The notes beneath the pieces are model-generated. The model worked only from the letters and a program-made list of their open reading frames with translations. It searched no databases and was not told the origin of the DNA. Below are positions 25,411 through 37,097 of a DNA stretch of 64,000 bases, one piece after another (the stretch's first letter is position 1; every line of letters begins with the position of its first letter). The DNA comes from Azolla caroliniana (taxonomy: Eukaryota; Polypodiophyta), in the NCBI GenBank assembly GCA_043228905.1, contig JBHGNT010000003.1, forward strand, positions 22,630,001-22,694,000, written 5' to 3'. The position numbers and the translations under genes are program-made.

Positions 25411-25909
25411 AGAAATCAAATTTTACAATGGTTCGCTTTTTTTCGATAATGATGTGATGGTGCAGATCGCACACAGCCTCATAAATGCACCCAACACCGT
25501 TCGTGTCCGCAATTCCCTCACCAATCCTCTTTATGATTTGCTCATGACAATCTTTTCCTTCTTGATTGTGTGTGCACGTACTTATAGTTATAAACATGTG
25601 GTCTTGACCACAAGAGAGTGAGCTTCTTCCCTAGGGATTCAATGCGCCGGAGGCTTGTTGAGATCCTATGAACATTTGCCCTCAATTTGCACTAGGAAGA
25701 TGTGTCCAATAATGTGTGTGCACATCCGCACTCTTGCATCCTGTGTACATAACATATAATATGACACACAAGTGTTTGTATCGAACTATGTGTGCACGTG
25801 AAACTTTGTAAGTGCATGCACAGATGAATTGGTGCATGTGTATTTGCATTTTACATGTATTGTGTGAATACTTGTTTTACATGCGTAAGAGTGTGCCAAT
25901 ATGCCTCGT

Positions 25910-26155
25910 TTCGATTATGCATAATCCATCATGTAATTGTGTGGGTGTTTATGTTACTCTTATGTGTGTACACATATGTGTCTTCGCCTTCATTTGTTGC
26001 TCATCAACAAGTTACAAGGACGAGGGCCTCCTTTTCGATTTGTATAATCAATCATGTAATTGTGTTGGTGTTCATGTTACTCATATGTGTTTATGTGTGT
26101 CTTCACCTTCTTCATTTGTTGCCCATCAACAAGCTACAAAGGCCTCCTTTTCTTC
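25910..26155. repeat. Diverged tandem duplication, about 123-bp unit
   Basis: Two successive units share CATGTAATTGTGT (at 25930 and 26053), ATTTGTTGC.CATCAACAAG and GGCCTCCTTTTC. They differ by several substitutions and small indels, so the duplication is older than the one at 12290-12561. There is no coding evidence. Confidence 0.7.
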
Positions 26156-26269
26156 TTCATGGAATTTTCCACAAATCAACTCTTCTTGAAAAAGTTTCCA
26201 TGAAACCAACCTTTGTCGGAAACTTTCCACAAAGTGAATCTCCATGTAAAATATAAAGAATCGAATCAA

Positions 26270-27700
26270 ACAAATTAGCTAAATATCATCAATTACTAAA
26301 AGGCAACATGATACAATTCAATGGATTAGCAAAGGCCTTCAAAAGATCAATCCAAAAATCCAAGCATTAAAGTGTAACCAATCTAATTGTTAACAACTAA
26401 ATATAGACAATCCATAACAAGAAAATTATTCCAATATAAGCACAAAAATCATTCCAATTAATGTGTACAAATGCATTTCAATTGTCTTGCAAGTACAAAA
26501 TCATTACAATGGATAACCACACAATCATTCCAACTATTAAACTCTAAATCATAGTCCCAATCCAATCCATTAACATCTAAACATCCCAATTACTTAGCAC
26601 TAATCCAATCATGAATATAGAATACATCTAATTAATGACTAAAGCAACCCAAATAACAAGCATAGATAGAATCAATTCAATTGCAGCATTAATCAACCAA
26701 ATTGACAAACAATGAGTTGATTTATTTCAATTACAAATCATTGTAATAATGCATAAGCTAAAATAGCAAACACAAAATCACTTGCAAACACATTAACCAA
26801 TGAGCACAGAAACAATTGAAATCCCCTTGACTAGTACAACAAATAAGCATAAGAACCTCAAATACTCCAATTAATAACCAACCCACTAGTGACAATGGAA
26901 CTACACTAGATCAATCAATCTATAGAGTTATAAACAAGACTAACTAATCCAACCAGTCACTATCTAGGTGATCAATTAATCCAATGCAATACAATACTCG
27001 CAAGTCAATTAAGTCACCAATGTACTATCAATTTGGTTGATTTAGAGTTTTCACCAAATCAATTGATTAAATCACTAATTTACCAAGTCAATTAAGAAAT
27101 ACATTGGTTATAACTACCAAGTCAGTTGATTAACACAATAAGATACTAACAAGTCAACTAATTAATCCAATGTATTTATAGCCCATTTGTTTAATCAAAT
27201 ATATTATCATCAAGCCAATCAATCTAATACCAGGCAGTAACAGCAAGACAATTGATAAATCCATTGAGCAATGAGGTGCTGAATTACTAGCAAGTCAATT
27301 TGTAATTTAATGAGTCAGTAGAAGCAGATCAATTCATTAATCCTGTGAATTCATCAAAAAACCAAATGAGTCACTAGCACATCTAACAATTGCTTAATCC
27401 ATTAAATTACCAGCAAGGCACTTCACCTTCTATTAGTTTACCAGGAAACTCAATTTACAAATCCAATGAGTTAGCAGAAACAAGCCAACTCATTAGCACA
27501 ATGGATTCATCAATTTACTAAATGAAGTCCAAACAATTGGATCAAATGTTAGTAACAAACCAAACGATTAACCCAACATGTTATTAGCAAGCCAATCAAA
27601 CACATTTGATCAATACACTGGTACTGCAAGTCAATGAATCAATCAATCCAAGTCAAGGTAAAATACCAAAACACAAGAACCAGACACCAACAAAAACACA
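26270..27700. repeat. G-poor, AC-rich low-complexity region with a degenerate repeat
   Basis: About 1.4 kb of plus strand is strikingly poor in G. It is built from variants of AGCAAGTCAATTGATTAATCC followed by AATGAGTTACTAG, repeated irregularly every 35-60 bp from about 26940 to 27640. No gene-like frame is seen on either strand. It lies downstream of the histone H1 gene. Confidence 0.55.
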
Positions 27701-28145
27701 GAATTTAGCGAGCTTTTGATATGCTAAGAAATTGTTCTTCAACTTCTCCTGAAACAGTAATAGGATCGGAAAGGATTCCAATGTTCCCACAGAAAAAGAA
27801 GAAACTGTACACTAAAGTTACAATGGCATGCTTTTTGGTTCGTCTATAACTGTCAAGTCATTCTATTGCTACGGCTATGGCTATTGTCTATGGCTTCTTC
27901 ATTCTTCTTCTTCCTCATCTTCATTGTCTGTACTGTCTTCCATAAGGAAAAATGTCTTCTCGGAATAGGGGCAGTGTTGGGGAACACCATTTCTTTTCAC
28001 GGAAACGGAGGATACGAAATAAACGGAAACAAGAGGAAGATAAGGTCAAAAGGAATCAGTTACGGTAAAAGCTTAAAGAGGAAAGGATATGGACGAAAAA
28101 ACTAAGGTACAGAAACCCAGGGAAGAGAAGAAAAAGAAGACTTTC

Positions 28146-29962
28146 TCACGTAGTCTTTGCTCTTTTGGAAGCAGGCGTCTTAGAGCTTGCTGTAGAAGCT
28201 TTCTTCTTCTTCGAAAGAGGAGCAGACGCCTTCTTTGCTGCAGCAGAAACAGGAGCTTTTTTCTTTGCAACCGGAACTGAAGCTTTTTTCACAGAAGTAG
28301 CAGAAGCCTTCTTTGAAGGTGAAGTAACAGATGTTTTCTTTGCAACAGGAGGCACAGAAGCCACAGCTTTCTTTGGAGGAGCAGCAACCGGAGCTTTCTT
28401 CTTCTTCCCAATGGTCGCAGACGTTTTCTTCTTCTTCGGAGCTGTCACGGAAGGTCTTTTTGAGGGAGATGTTGGAGAAGCTTTCTTTGCAACAGGAACA
28501 GAAGTTTTCTTTGCAGTAGAAGATACAGAAGTTTTCTTCTCTACAGCAGGTTTGGCTGGAGCAGCAGCTTTCTTTGCAGGCTTTGGTGTTGCCTTTGTCT
28601 TCTTCAATGGCTTCTTAGCAACTGCTGCAGTCGATGTAGTACTTTTCTTCTTCTTTGCTGCATCCCTCTTCACGTCTACTCTAGGCTTAGGTTCTGGTTT
28701 CACAGATGAAGAAGACGATGGTTTTTTCAGCGTCTCAGCAAGCTTGAAGGAATTTTTTATCTGGATGAGCTTTTTCTTCTCCACCAGCTTTTTCAACTGC
28801 ACAGAGAGAAGCTTCTTAAAATTCGATGGCAATCCAGTCTTGTATTTTGACTCGATGTGCTTCGCTATGGCAGGTAGGCTAGAACCGGTTCTCTCTTTAA
28901 GTGCAGCAATGGCTTCGATGATCATCTAAAACAGTATACAGAAAAGCATGGCAAATTAAATCAGAATAAGAATAATGAGGAAGAAAGGAACTGGCAAAGA
29001 AGTGTACCCAGCAATTTTCATTCACAAAAGTAACAAGCATAAACACAAATTAATGGCAATTTTCTAAACACAAAGAACAGCAGATATCTTTGAAATTGTA
29101 CAATGTTCATCGAATTTCAAAAACAGCAAATTAATGGTAGTTTATTATAATGATGGTCTGCCTATGTTACGATTTCGAACATTTCCTGGATAGAAACAGA
29201 CTACTCCAAACCCTGAATTCATACATATATAATGAGACTTGCAATCAAAAACCAAATGTATGACAAGTGTCTGACTTCGTTGGCAGCAATGGCTCAAGAG
29301 ACAGACAGAATTAGAGAAAAATGCCATAAAATATATAGTCGACCAGAAGAACATCAGAATTTTCATACTACAAACCCTTAACACATAACATGCTACATAC
29401 ACGAAATGTTTTTCTTATTATTCTCAAAAATCGAACTGACAACATACACCAAATGCATTACAATGTTTCAAGAAATGGTTTTCCGCGAATTCTCAAAATT
29501 CGAACTGAATTCATACGACAGACATTGCAATGCAGGCTTAGAATATCAGAAAAAAACATATACTTCCTAGGATTCATCGCAATAATATACTTCTCAGAGA
29601 CAGGAGAAACCCTGAATCTAACAAACTAAGAGACAACCTACCTGCATAGTTCATGGACCGATTACACAATCCAAAAGTACGAATTGCATAAAGTAGCGAC
29701 GGACAAGTAATTAAACAACAGGAGAACCAGAGAGAGAAGAAAACGAAGGACGATGCAGATAGAAAGAAATTGAACAAACCTCGAGGTAAGGAGGGTGAGT
29801 AGGCACAGTCTTGGATCGAGGTTTCTTCTCCTTGGGGGCTTTGACGGTTTTCTTGGTCGCAGGTTTGCTTCCGTCGTCAGCATTCTTGACTTCAGGAGGA
29901 GGAGCATCTGGCTTTGGAACGTCATTTTCGACAGTAGCAGCGGCAGCATCTTCAGCAGTCAT
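28146..29962 (-). CDS. Linker histone H1, two exons
   Basis: Exon 1 is 29962-29780 (61 codons, ending PPYLE). Exon 2 is 28925-28146 (259 codons plus stop). The 854-bp intron is GT-AG in phase 0, giving 320 residues. H1 binds the nucleosome dyad and linker DNA. The N-tail (1-57) is acidic then Lys-rich. The globular winged-helix domain starts at HPPYLE and continues MIIEAIAALKERTGSS, with IAKHIESKYK and the K.L...L..LV.K..L core (about 57-125). The C-tail of about 190 residues is almost wholly Lys, Ala, Ser, Pro and Thr and contains repeated SPSK-type motifs (DNA-binding and CDK-type sites). The intron at the start of the globular domain fits plant H1 genes. The upstream ATG at 29983 is rejected because the usual plant N-terminus begins at 29962. 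A long open frame on the opposite strand of exon 2 results from the Lys/Ala-rich codons. Confidence 0.93.
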
Positions 29963-30003
29963 GGCGACAAAAAGGAGCAGCAAAGAAGAAGAAGAAGAAG
30001 AAA

Positions 30004-30046
30004 ATTAGGGTTAGGTTAGAATAGGCAAGGTGAGATTAGGGTTAGG
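30004..30046 (-). promoter_or_regulatory. Two telo-box motifs upstream of histone H1
   Basis: ATTAGGGTTAGG occurs at 30004-30015 and again at about 30034-30046. On the gene's strand this reads AACCCTAAT, the plant telo-box, 40-85 nt before the H1 start codon. Telo-boxes are common in leaders and promoters of plant ribosomal and cell-proliferation genes and help recruit telobox-binding factors. Confidence 0.6.
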
Positions 30047-30199
30047 ATTTGAGGGCAAAGAAACGGTAGGAGAGGAAGAAGAAGAAGAAGAAAAATGAGG
30101 AGAAAAAAATCAAACTGTGTGCGAGAAAGGATCAATGGCGAGCTTCAGGAGAAACAAATTCATCGCTATGTAGTGGGAGAAGCCAACATGGGAGAAGCT

Positions 30200-30290
30200 G
30201 ATTGGTGGAAAGGCCCTCGGTGCGGATCGACCGTACGCCCCGAATTCAATCGGGGCCGTCCGATCTCGCATTTTATCCAACGGCGATCCC
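30200..30290 (-). promoter_or_regulatory. Probable H1 promoter elements: CCAAT box, octamer-like and MSA-like motifs
   Basis: On the H1 strand there is a CCAAT at about 30205-30201. On the plus strand, TGCGGATC at 30221-30228 differs by one base from the histone octamer CGCGGATC, and TCCAACGGCG at 30276-30285 contains the AACGG core of M-phase-specific (MSA) elements. Together they suit a replication- or cell-cycle-linked histone promoter. Function is inferred from sequence only. Confidence 0.35.
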
Positions 30291-30298
30291 AGCCCCTT

Positions 30299-30420
30299 GC
30301 CCCCCCCCCCCCCCCCAACCCAATCCCACTTTCAAAGAGAAAAATAATGAACTTCATTTCATTTCTTCTTTTTGGTTTTTTTAGTTATTGTTGTGGGGAG
30401 GGGGGGGGGGGGGGGGGGAA
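30299..30420. repeat. Poly-C and poly-G tracts
   Basis: A C17-18 run (about 30300-30316) is followed about 80 bp later by a nearly unbroken run of about 25 G (about 30394-30419). A CT repeat follows at about 30477-30498. Such runs are prone to length error in sequencing. Confidence 0.85.
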
Positions 30421-30499
30421 GGGTTCATTTCATTGTGTGGAAAATAAAGACTCTTTTTTCTTCGCGTGGTGTGCTTTCTCTCTCTCTCTCTCTCTCTCA

Positions 30500-32300
30500 T
30501 TGAGACACACTCTTTGGACAAAGAACGTTGTTCAACCTCTGTCCGTTCCGGGCCTCCCCCTTCTGCCATAGACCCTCCGATCGCCTCTCCCCCTGCACCC
30601 CCTCCGTAGCTCTCTTTGCCCTCTTTCCAACCATCCTGCCCGCTCCCCCATCGGCCCCCTCCTCCACCGGCAATCTCGACTCTCGTCGGCTCGAGAAACA
30701 CATGTCTGAACCGCCCCCGACCCCCCTCCATCCATCCGTCCCTTCGCCTCCTCTGCTCTCTCCTTGCCCTGGCACGTCCCTCACGTAGTTCTTTACCTTC
30801 CCCCGTGCGGCATTCCCATGTTCCCCACACTGAGAACACGAAAATGCCTATCGTACCCGTCCCACTTAGCACACGAGGTGACACAAGTTCGGTCAAACCT
30901 CCCTCCATTGCACTTCGTTTCTCCCGATCGTCGATCTATCACATATTGATCATTTCGTGAGCCAAATATTGTGCATCTCTAGCAAGGAATTATAAATGCA
31001 TCCTTCGTGGGGATAAATGTTAGCATGTCATTTATTGATGGGAGTTCGGTTGCGATGTATTTGTCGATGTACTGTATAATAGTCTTTTAATAAGGTGTCT
31101 CTTGGTTGCATCCTCTATATCTTGCATTCGATCAATCCATTGTTGCATCGATATGTTTCCTAGGTTTGTAATCCCTCCCTTGCTTTATTCCTAATGACAC
31201 CCCAATCATGCATGATGATACATATGTTTGCCATCAAACGCAAATAATGGTGAGAGGTTAGTGGTAGTCATCTTTGGGTTTACATCAAGGTTGAGATTGA
31301 AGTGAAGTTAAGGTGCCTTCGTGCCATAGAGATAAAAAACTCATCAACGTAGTAAGAACCTGTTATATGCTCAACCTTGTAAGGTTGGGTCCCATACTTC
31401 TGTCAATATCGATATGACTTGGAACGGGATCATGTCAATGAAGCATGCATACTCTCTAACCAAACTCACCTCAATGCATACAAAATGAGCATAAACCTAG
31501 ATGAAATGAATGTGGATGCAATTGTAACTTCTAAATTGTATTGTTTGCAAGGCTAATTGTTATAGTTAGTAAGTGATGTTGATCCTTTACCACGATTTCT
31601 ATTTGCTACAAACCATGTAAAGATAGTGGAAACTAACTATCCATACAAAATGGTTATAAATTCTTCCATTAACAAAATATTGATCATGATTAGAGTTAGG
31701 AACATTGTTGATCGAAGAATTAATGAATATATTGAGTATATTGTAATGACAATATCAAAAAAATTGAGATGATAGAAATCTTGTACGCATCCTTGCATAT
31801 TCTTTAAGACATTGGGCTCATTTTTTTGTGCCTTGCATGGATGGAACCAAAGGAAAATGCCTAAGAGCAAATGGCATACCATAGTATCTCCTCAACATGA
31901 CAAACATTAAAGAAACATCAAGCAAATTTGTGAAAGGTGAATGAATGATAGAGATGCACGAGACACTAAAGAAACATTAAGGATTGAAAACATGGTAACC
32001 AATTCATAATTTAGTGAAGAGAGTATGCATATTGGTGCATGAGCAGTAGAAACTTTTTTTTTCCAACAATGGTTTATATTATGTCTAAAGCGATTTACAT
32101 GATACTTCGGCGTAGATATTTACCTTTTCAACTGGTCATAGACTGCCATTGACGTACATAAATCCCAAAGTAGTACCAAGAACACTTATACATAGCCACA
32201 TGCCTCATATTGGTGGAGGAAATACCTAGAGAGGTGGTTGAGATCTCCAACATATACAACCATTAACCATGTAGAATACATTCATTCATTCCCGTCTCTT
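30500..32300. other. Intergenic DNA, no gene recognised
   Basis: 30520-30800 is pyrimidine-rich with short overlapping frames on both strands that do not resemble known proteins. 31000-32300 is AT-rich without a recognisable feature. Most open frames are short and low-complexity. Confidence 0.4.
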
Positions 32301-32720
32301 CTTAAAAACCTCTTTCTTTCAAAATACTACATCTAAATCACCCTTGATAACATCATATTCTCCTTTTAGTACGTGCATCAAGGTTAGCCAAATCTCCTTG
32401 ACTATATCCACAACATTCCATTGAATTTGTTGAAATATCATTCGACATCTACTAGTCCATAAAACCCAGAATGTTATTGAACTAATTGTCTCCCAAACCA
32501 CCCCATTCTGTACTGAATTAATAGGCATACATGGCAACACTTCCTCAACATATCAACCTCTTGTATATAATGCAAAGTTAACCTTTTCTTTTTCATAATC
32601 TTGCACCTCACCCTTAATATCAACCCACATCATTGGCCCCCATTCATATACTCTAGAGCCATATACCTCATGCAAGAGACGTAATAACCTCGTGAGTAGT
32701 AGAAACTTGATTACCTAAAT
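32300..32720 (-). mobile_element. LINE reverse-transcriptase 3'-end relic
   Basis: The minus strand encodes MLPCMPINSVQNGVVWETI followed by TFWVLWTSRCRMIFQ (32319-32540). This pattern (W..I..ITFW.LW..R..R.IF) is the zf-RVT region at the C-terminus of plant L1-type LINE ORF2 proteins. The upstream 180 bp continues as a frame broken by stops. The element is truncated and inactive. Confidence 0.55.
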
Positions 32721-33773
32721 AGTTCATTGTTAACCTTAATACAATTATCAATAGGACAAAATGAAATTCCCCAATAAGAATCTATTATCTTGATGCTCAC
32801 ATCAAATTACAACCCATATTGCTCCTTATATTATCACAAAACTATTTACTTCAGTTATTGAGTTAAAATCAAATATATGTCGAACATACCAAATACTTGA
32901 TAAGAATCTCTTAAATTAATGCTTAGTTTGTATTACAATGAGCATTGCTTGTGCACCCTTGATTATGAAATTAATTACTTTGAACACTAACATAAATAAA
33001 AATACACTCGTGGCACAATGAATGCTAATAATAACCTCTTATATTACAATTCAATTCAAATGGGTTATAACAATTCATATACATATATGGGGTTTTGAAA
33101 ACCTAATGATGTCATTACTAAGAGATTAACCCTATATTGACGAGCTCCCATAGTTAATCGCTTAGAGAATATCATTCATAGTCGATAGACTAATAAATGC
33201 ATTGATAGAGGAACATCGAGTCCAAAACATCTTGATCCTCCATATCTTCATGACCAATGGGAGAACTTGATATGGAAAGTATTATAGTCGTACATTATTG
33301 CAGGGAAGACATAGACGACAAAAATCAAGCTTATTCCAAGGACAAGTTGTGGGTAAATTCTATCAACGAAGCAATACAAGACCATTGACATTAAAAGAGA
33401 GAACTTCCTTCACACAACTCTTTCAAAATGGAAGCCTTTAAAGGAATATTTTCATCCTCTTCTTCCCAAAATCTTTTGCTCATACAAGTTCACGCCCTAT
33501 GCTAGATTTGGCATTCATGTCATTTCTTTCCTTCTAGTGTGTTTTTGACATTCATGTTTTGTGTTTTTTTTTAATATAAAATTTTACAACAAAGTATAGA
33601 TTTCTTCTTTTCTTCTTCCACATCATGGAGCACTAGTCTTGTATTAGGACCATAGCCTTGATCTTTCAGCTCAGAATTCAGAGTGCCACTACTCACGAGG
33701 AAAGAATTTATGAATTTCATCATTCACCTCAATCATGTTGCATCCTAGTCATTTCTTCACTCATCATTGGACC
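32720..33773. other. AT-rich intergenic DNA, nothing recognised
   Basis: No coding region, RNA gene or transposon end could be recognised here. Confidence 0.4.
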
Positions 33774-34059
33774 TGTTGGAAGCGGTCGTCGCGTGCGGAA
33801 CAAGAATCAATACTCTTCTTATGAAGATCTCAAGTAGGTAGCAAAACAGTAACAAATTATCAGGTAACTGTATTATTCTCTTAGAGTTACAATGGCCCAA
33901 TATACAAAATGAACAACCACACAACAAGGTTACAAGAGTCAATTGAAACACCAACTGACTTAGGGCAACTACCCTTTCCACTATTTACATAAATAACCTA
34001 AAACATAGTATGTCCAAATAGGATAGTGTAAATACGTCCATTATTTCTCGTATTCGACA
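33774..34059 (-). repeat. Relic LTR of the Copia-B family
   Basis: The sequence aligns by eye along its length with the Copia-B LTR at 61190-61523 in the same strand sense. Shared blocks include GTGCGGAACAA.AATCAATA, GGGCAACT, CACTATTTACATAAATA and GTGAATACGTCCATTA-type ends. It runs from TGTTGGAAGC at 33774 to the complement of TGTCGAATACG at 34059. It could be the 3' LTR of the Copia fragment whose RT lies at 34640-34739. Confidence 0.6.
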
Positions 34060-34639
34060 AGACTATCGTTTCTCTTAGCATTTATACATCATTCCACCTC
34101 CCATTTTGCATAAATATTTGAGAGCAAGATATACAAAGCTCCATTATTGGGCTTCATGATTTGTTTTGTTTTCCATTTTCAATGGTCACATATTTAGCTC
34201 CAATTAGCCAGTGCTAAAACTTACTACCTTATTGTAGTTAATATGCATCACCATTCACAATATTAGGATATGAGGTTTGAACCTCATACCATGCATGTAA
34301 ATAGATTTTATTTGCTACTAAATAAAGTTGAGTTAAAAACCACCCAACTCTCAAAAAAATTGTGCAAATGTAAGAGGATTCTGAACACCACTCAAGCACC
34401 TTAGTGATGATACACTCATCTTGAGATATTTGGACCCTCAGAGTCTTCCTAGCTAAAGAGATCCACTTTCCTATAATATTATTTGCTCCTCTCTAATCCT
34501 TCATGTCGCGACTATGGCTAAAGTGATCCATGTTCCTAAGATATGATTTGCTCCCTTCTAATCCCTCATCTCAAAATTATGGCCCAACTTATGCGTTATA
34601 ACCCAAATGTTGTCCATGAACTGCCCACCATCATCTTTC
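34060..34639 (-). other. Probable decayed Copia interior
   Basis: The sequence lies between a relic Copia LTR and a Copia RT fragment. No domain can be read. A diverged 65-bp tandem duplication is present (GCTAAAG.GATCCA at 34453 and 34518). Confidence 0.35.
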
Positions 34640-34739
34640 CATCCACATAGAAGGATGAGTAAGATTGAGCTACTATGGGACATCCTTTAGTGTATAGGTA
34701 AAAATTCTCATTGTTGCGGGGAAATTGTTACAATTTCAT
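34640..34739 (-). mobile_element. Copia reverse-transcriptase fragment, second half, at the inversion breakpoint
   Basis: On the minus strand, starting at 34739, a frame with stops reads MKL.QF, then LYTKGCP, then FYVDGKMMVGS. These correspond to the Copia RT motifs (Y.KFD.F, CLYTK, LYVDDM..GS). It begins abruptly at 34739, where plus-strand gypsy sequence starts at 34740/34741. The N-terminal half of a Copia RT ends equally abruptly at about 53636 on the plus strand. Confidence 0.55.
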
Positions 34740-34740
34740 A

Positions 34741-36635
34741 AATGCGTAAGTCTACAAAACCTATTGTCTGGAATGCTACACTAGACCTTGCCTTTAAGGA
34801 ACTCAAGGACCTAGTGTGCAAGGCTCCTTCACTTCTTTTACCTGATCCTTCAAAACCTTTTGAGGTTGAAACCAATGCAAGCGATTATGCTATAGGTGTT
34901 GTCTTATATCAAGATGGTAAACCAATAGCATTCGAGAGTAAGAAACTTGATTATGCTCAATGTCGATATACCGTTCAAGAAAATGAATTATTTGCAGTTA
35001 TACATGCGCTCAAAACATGGTGCCATTATCTTTATGGAAATCACTTTGTGGTAACTACGGACCACGAGTCCTTGAAATATTTTTGTGACCAACAAGACTT
35101 GAAAGGTCGTAAGGCACGATGGGATGATCTCATCCAGGACTTTGATTTTTCCATACGATATCGTAAAGGTTCCATGAACACTGTCGTTGATGCACTAAGT
35201 CGCATCCGTGAAGTTAACATGCTTAGCTTCACTGAAATAACATCAGATCTTTATGATCACCTTCGAGGAAAGTATCCTGATGATAGTTATTTCGCAAAAT
35301 ATTGGGCAAGAGTTGAGTCTGGAATAGACACCACCACATCCTCGAAGGAATACTTCCACATTGGTAACGGTCTGCTCTACCGTAATGGGAAGGTTTGTGT
35401 TCCAGATTTGCCTGAGGTAAAAAAGAGAATTCTTTTTTAATGCCATGCCTCAGCAGGGCACCCTGGAATACATCGTACACTCGTTCTCATTTCCACTCAA
35501 TTGACTTAAAGCCGCATGACTTTTACATCCCTTGGACATTCCCAATAATAAGTGGGAAAGTATATCCATGGATTTTATTGTTAGCCTTCCTCGCGCCCAA
35601 GAAGGCCATGATGCAATCTGGGTTGTGGTTGATAGACTAACTAAAATGGCCAGATTTATTGCTACTAAAACCACGGTAACAGCTCCTGAATTGGCTTACC
35701 AATTCGTTGACGAGTTATTTCGTTTTTATGGATTACCGATGGATATCGTGAGTGATAGAGATCCAAAATTTACTAGTGACTTCTGGACGCAAGTCTTTAA
35801 GAAGTTAGAAACTACATTGAGCATGAGCTCCACAGATCATCCTCAATTCGATGGACAAACAGAACGAGTAAATCAAATTATTGAGGACATGCTTCGAGCA
35901 TACGTTGGTGCAAAACCAACAAAATGGGAACGTTATCTCCCAATTTTGGAGTTTGCTGATAACAGCTCCAAGCATACGTCGACGGGATATGGTCCTTTTA
36001 TGTTGATGTATGGTTTTCAGCCACGAGCCCTCATTGATGTTAATATACATCATGACGAGTTGCGAAGTACGCAAAACTTTCTTCGGGATATGCAAGATAT
36101 GTTGCATATTGCACGAGATAATATAAAAACAGCTCAAGATAGAGCACGTTTTTATGTCGATCATCATAGGCAACCTCGTGTATTCAACCCTGGACAGAAG
36201 GTATTTTTACGTGTACCTCACAATTCTAAGACATTGTCTAAGGGTAAGTGCGCTAAGTTAGCCCCATGGTTTTGTGGACCTTTTACAATCCTCAAACGCA
36301 TTGGGTCATCAGCCTATCATCTTGCTCTTCCCGATGGCGTTGAAATTCATTTAGTTTTTCATGTGAGTTGTCTAAAAGAACTTCTAGGTTCTAGCGACAA
36401 TACAATTACAACTGAAACTCTGGTTACTTCTGAAGAATTATCTTCTAAACCACATGTACCAGAAAGAATTATCGATGTTAAAACAAAAAAAACCGTACTA
36501 AAGAAATCCGAGAATTTAAAATAAAATGGATGGATAAATCAATAAAAGCTGCCACATGGGAACGCGAAAATATTCTCAGAACTAACTTCCCTAACTTTCC
36601 AATGCAAGAGTGCAATGTTTTAAAGAGGGGGAGTA
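34741..36635 (+). mobile_element. Ty3/gypsy element A, 3' half: RNase H and integrase
   Basis: Two frames remain. 34742-35440 covers the end of RT and RNase H: the first catalytic motif reads ETNASDYAIG, with Asn where TDAS is usual. TVQENELFAVIHAL, TTDHESLKYF and GSMNTVVDALSR follow. It then continues into the integrase zinc-finger region, where a frameshift near 35440 interrupts CHASAGHPG. 35532-36524 holds the integrase core (SMDFI, SDRDPKF, DGQTERVNQ) and a C-terminal domain with W-FCGPF and the ALPDG.EIH..FHVS region. A purine tract (about 36626-36633) precedes the LTR. The 5' half of the same element is on the opposite strand at 53641-57447. Confidence 0.85.
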
Positions 36636-37092
36636 TGTTACGGGCATGACCATATAATATCTCGTGGTGAGAATTTACCGTAGCATTCTATACATGTGGA
36701 TAAGTGTGAGGGTTAAACGAGAGTGTAAAGAAGGGGAGGACTACTTTTAATCCTCGGGATTGAGATGACCCATTAGGCCAAGTGTGAACTTGCCTGGGGG
36801 CCTTGGGTATCGCTATAAATAAGAGGCCTAACTACCCTCATTTCATCATCTTGTTGACTACGTCGAGACTCTGTCTTGTGGTGGGTCAACTCTTGTAGCG
36901 AGAGCGCCAGCACCATGGATGACTCGACGCCACGACGGTGGTATGGGACGCCGATCAAGGCTCGAGTCTGTCTCGATCCCTTCACTCGGGGGTGGTCGGG
37001 TGGATCGACACCCTTATTTCTCTCTCTCCTTTCTTTCTATTTATCTATATTCTATCCTTATCTAATGCTTACATTAGTTCATGTATCTAACA
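36636..37092 (+). repeat. 3' LTR of gypsy element A (457 bp)
   Basis: The LTR begins TGTTACGGGCATGACC and ends CTAACA. It has a TATA box (CTATAAATAAG, about 36813-36823). It is directly followed by ATCCG (37093-37097), the same five bases that precede the 5' LTR of the minus-strand half (57452-57448). The first 260 bp are nearly identical to 57447-57184 read in reverse. Confidence 0.85.
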
Positions 37093-37097
37093 ATCCG

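Noticed and set aside
28165-28929. A 254-codon plus-strand open frame opposite histone H1 exon 2.
   Set aside because: It is the antisense shadow of Lys/Ala-rich codons (giving Phe/Ala-rich nonsense); the minus-strand H1 reading has a conserved globular domain and splice sites.
30095-30960. Several long frames on both strands in the CT/GA-rich region upstream of H1.
   Set aside because: They come from homopolymer and dinucleotide tracts and have no recognisable domain or splice structure.
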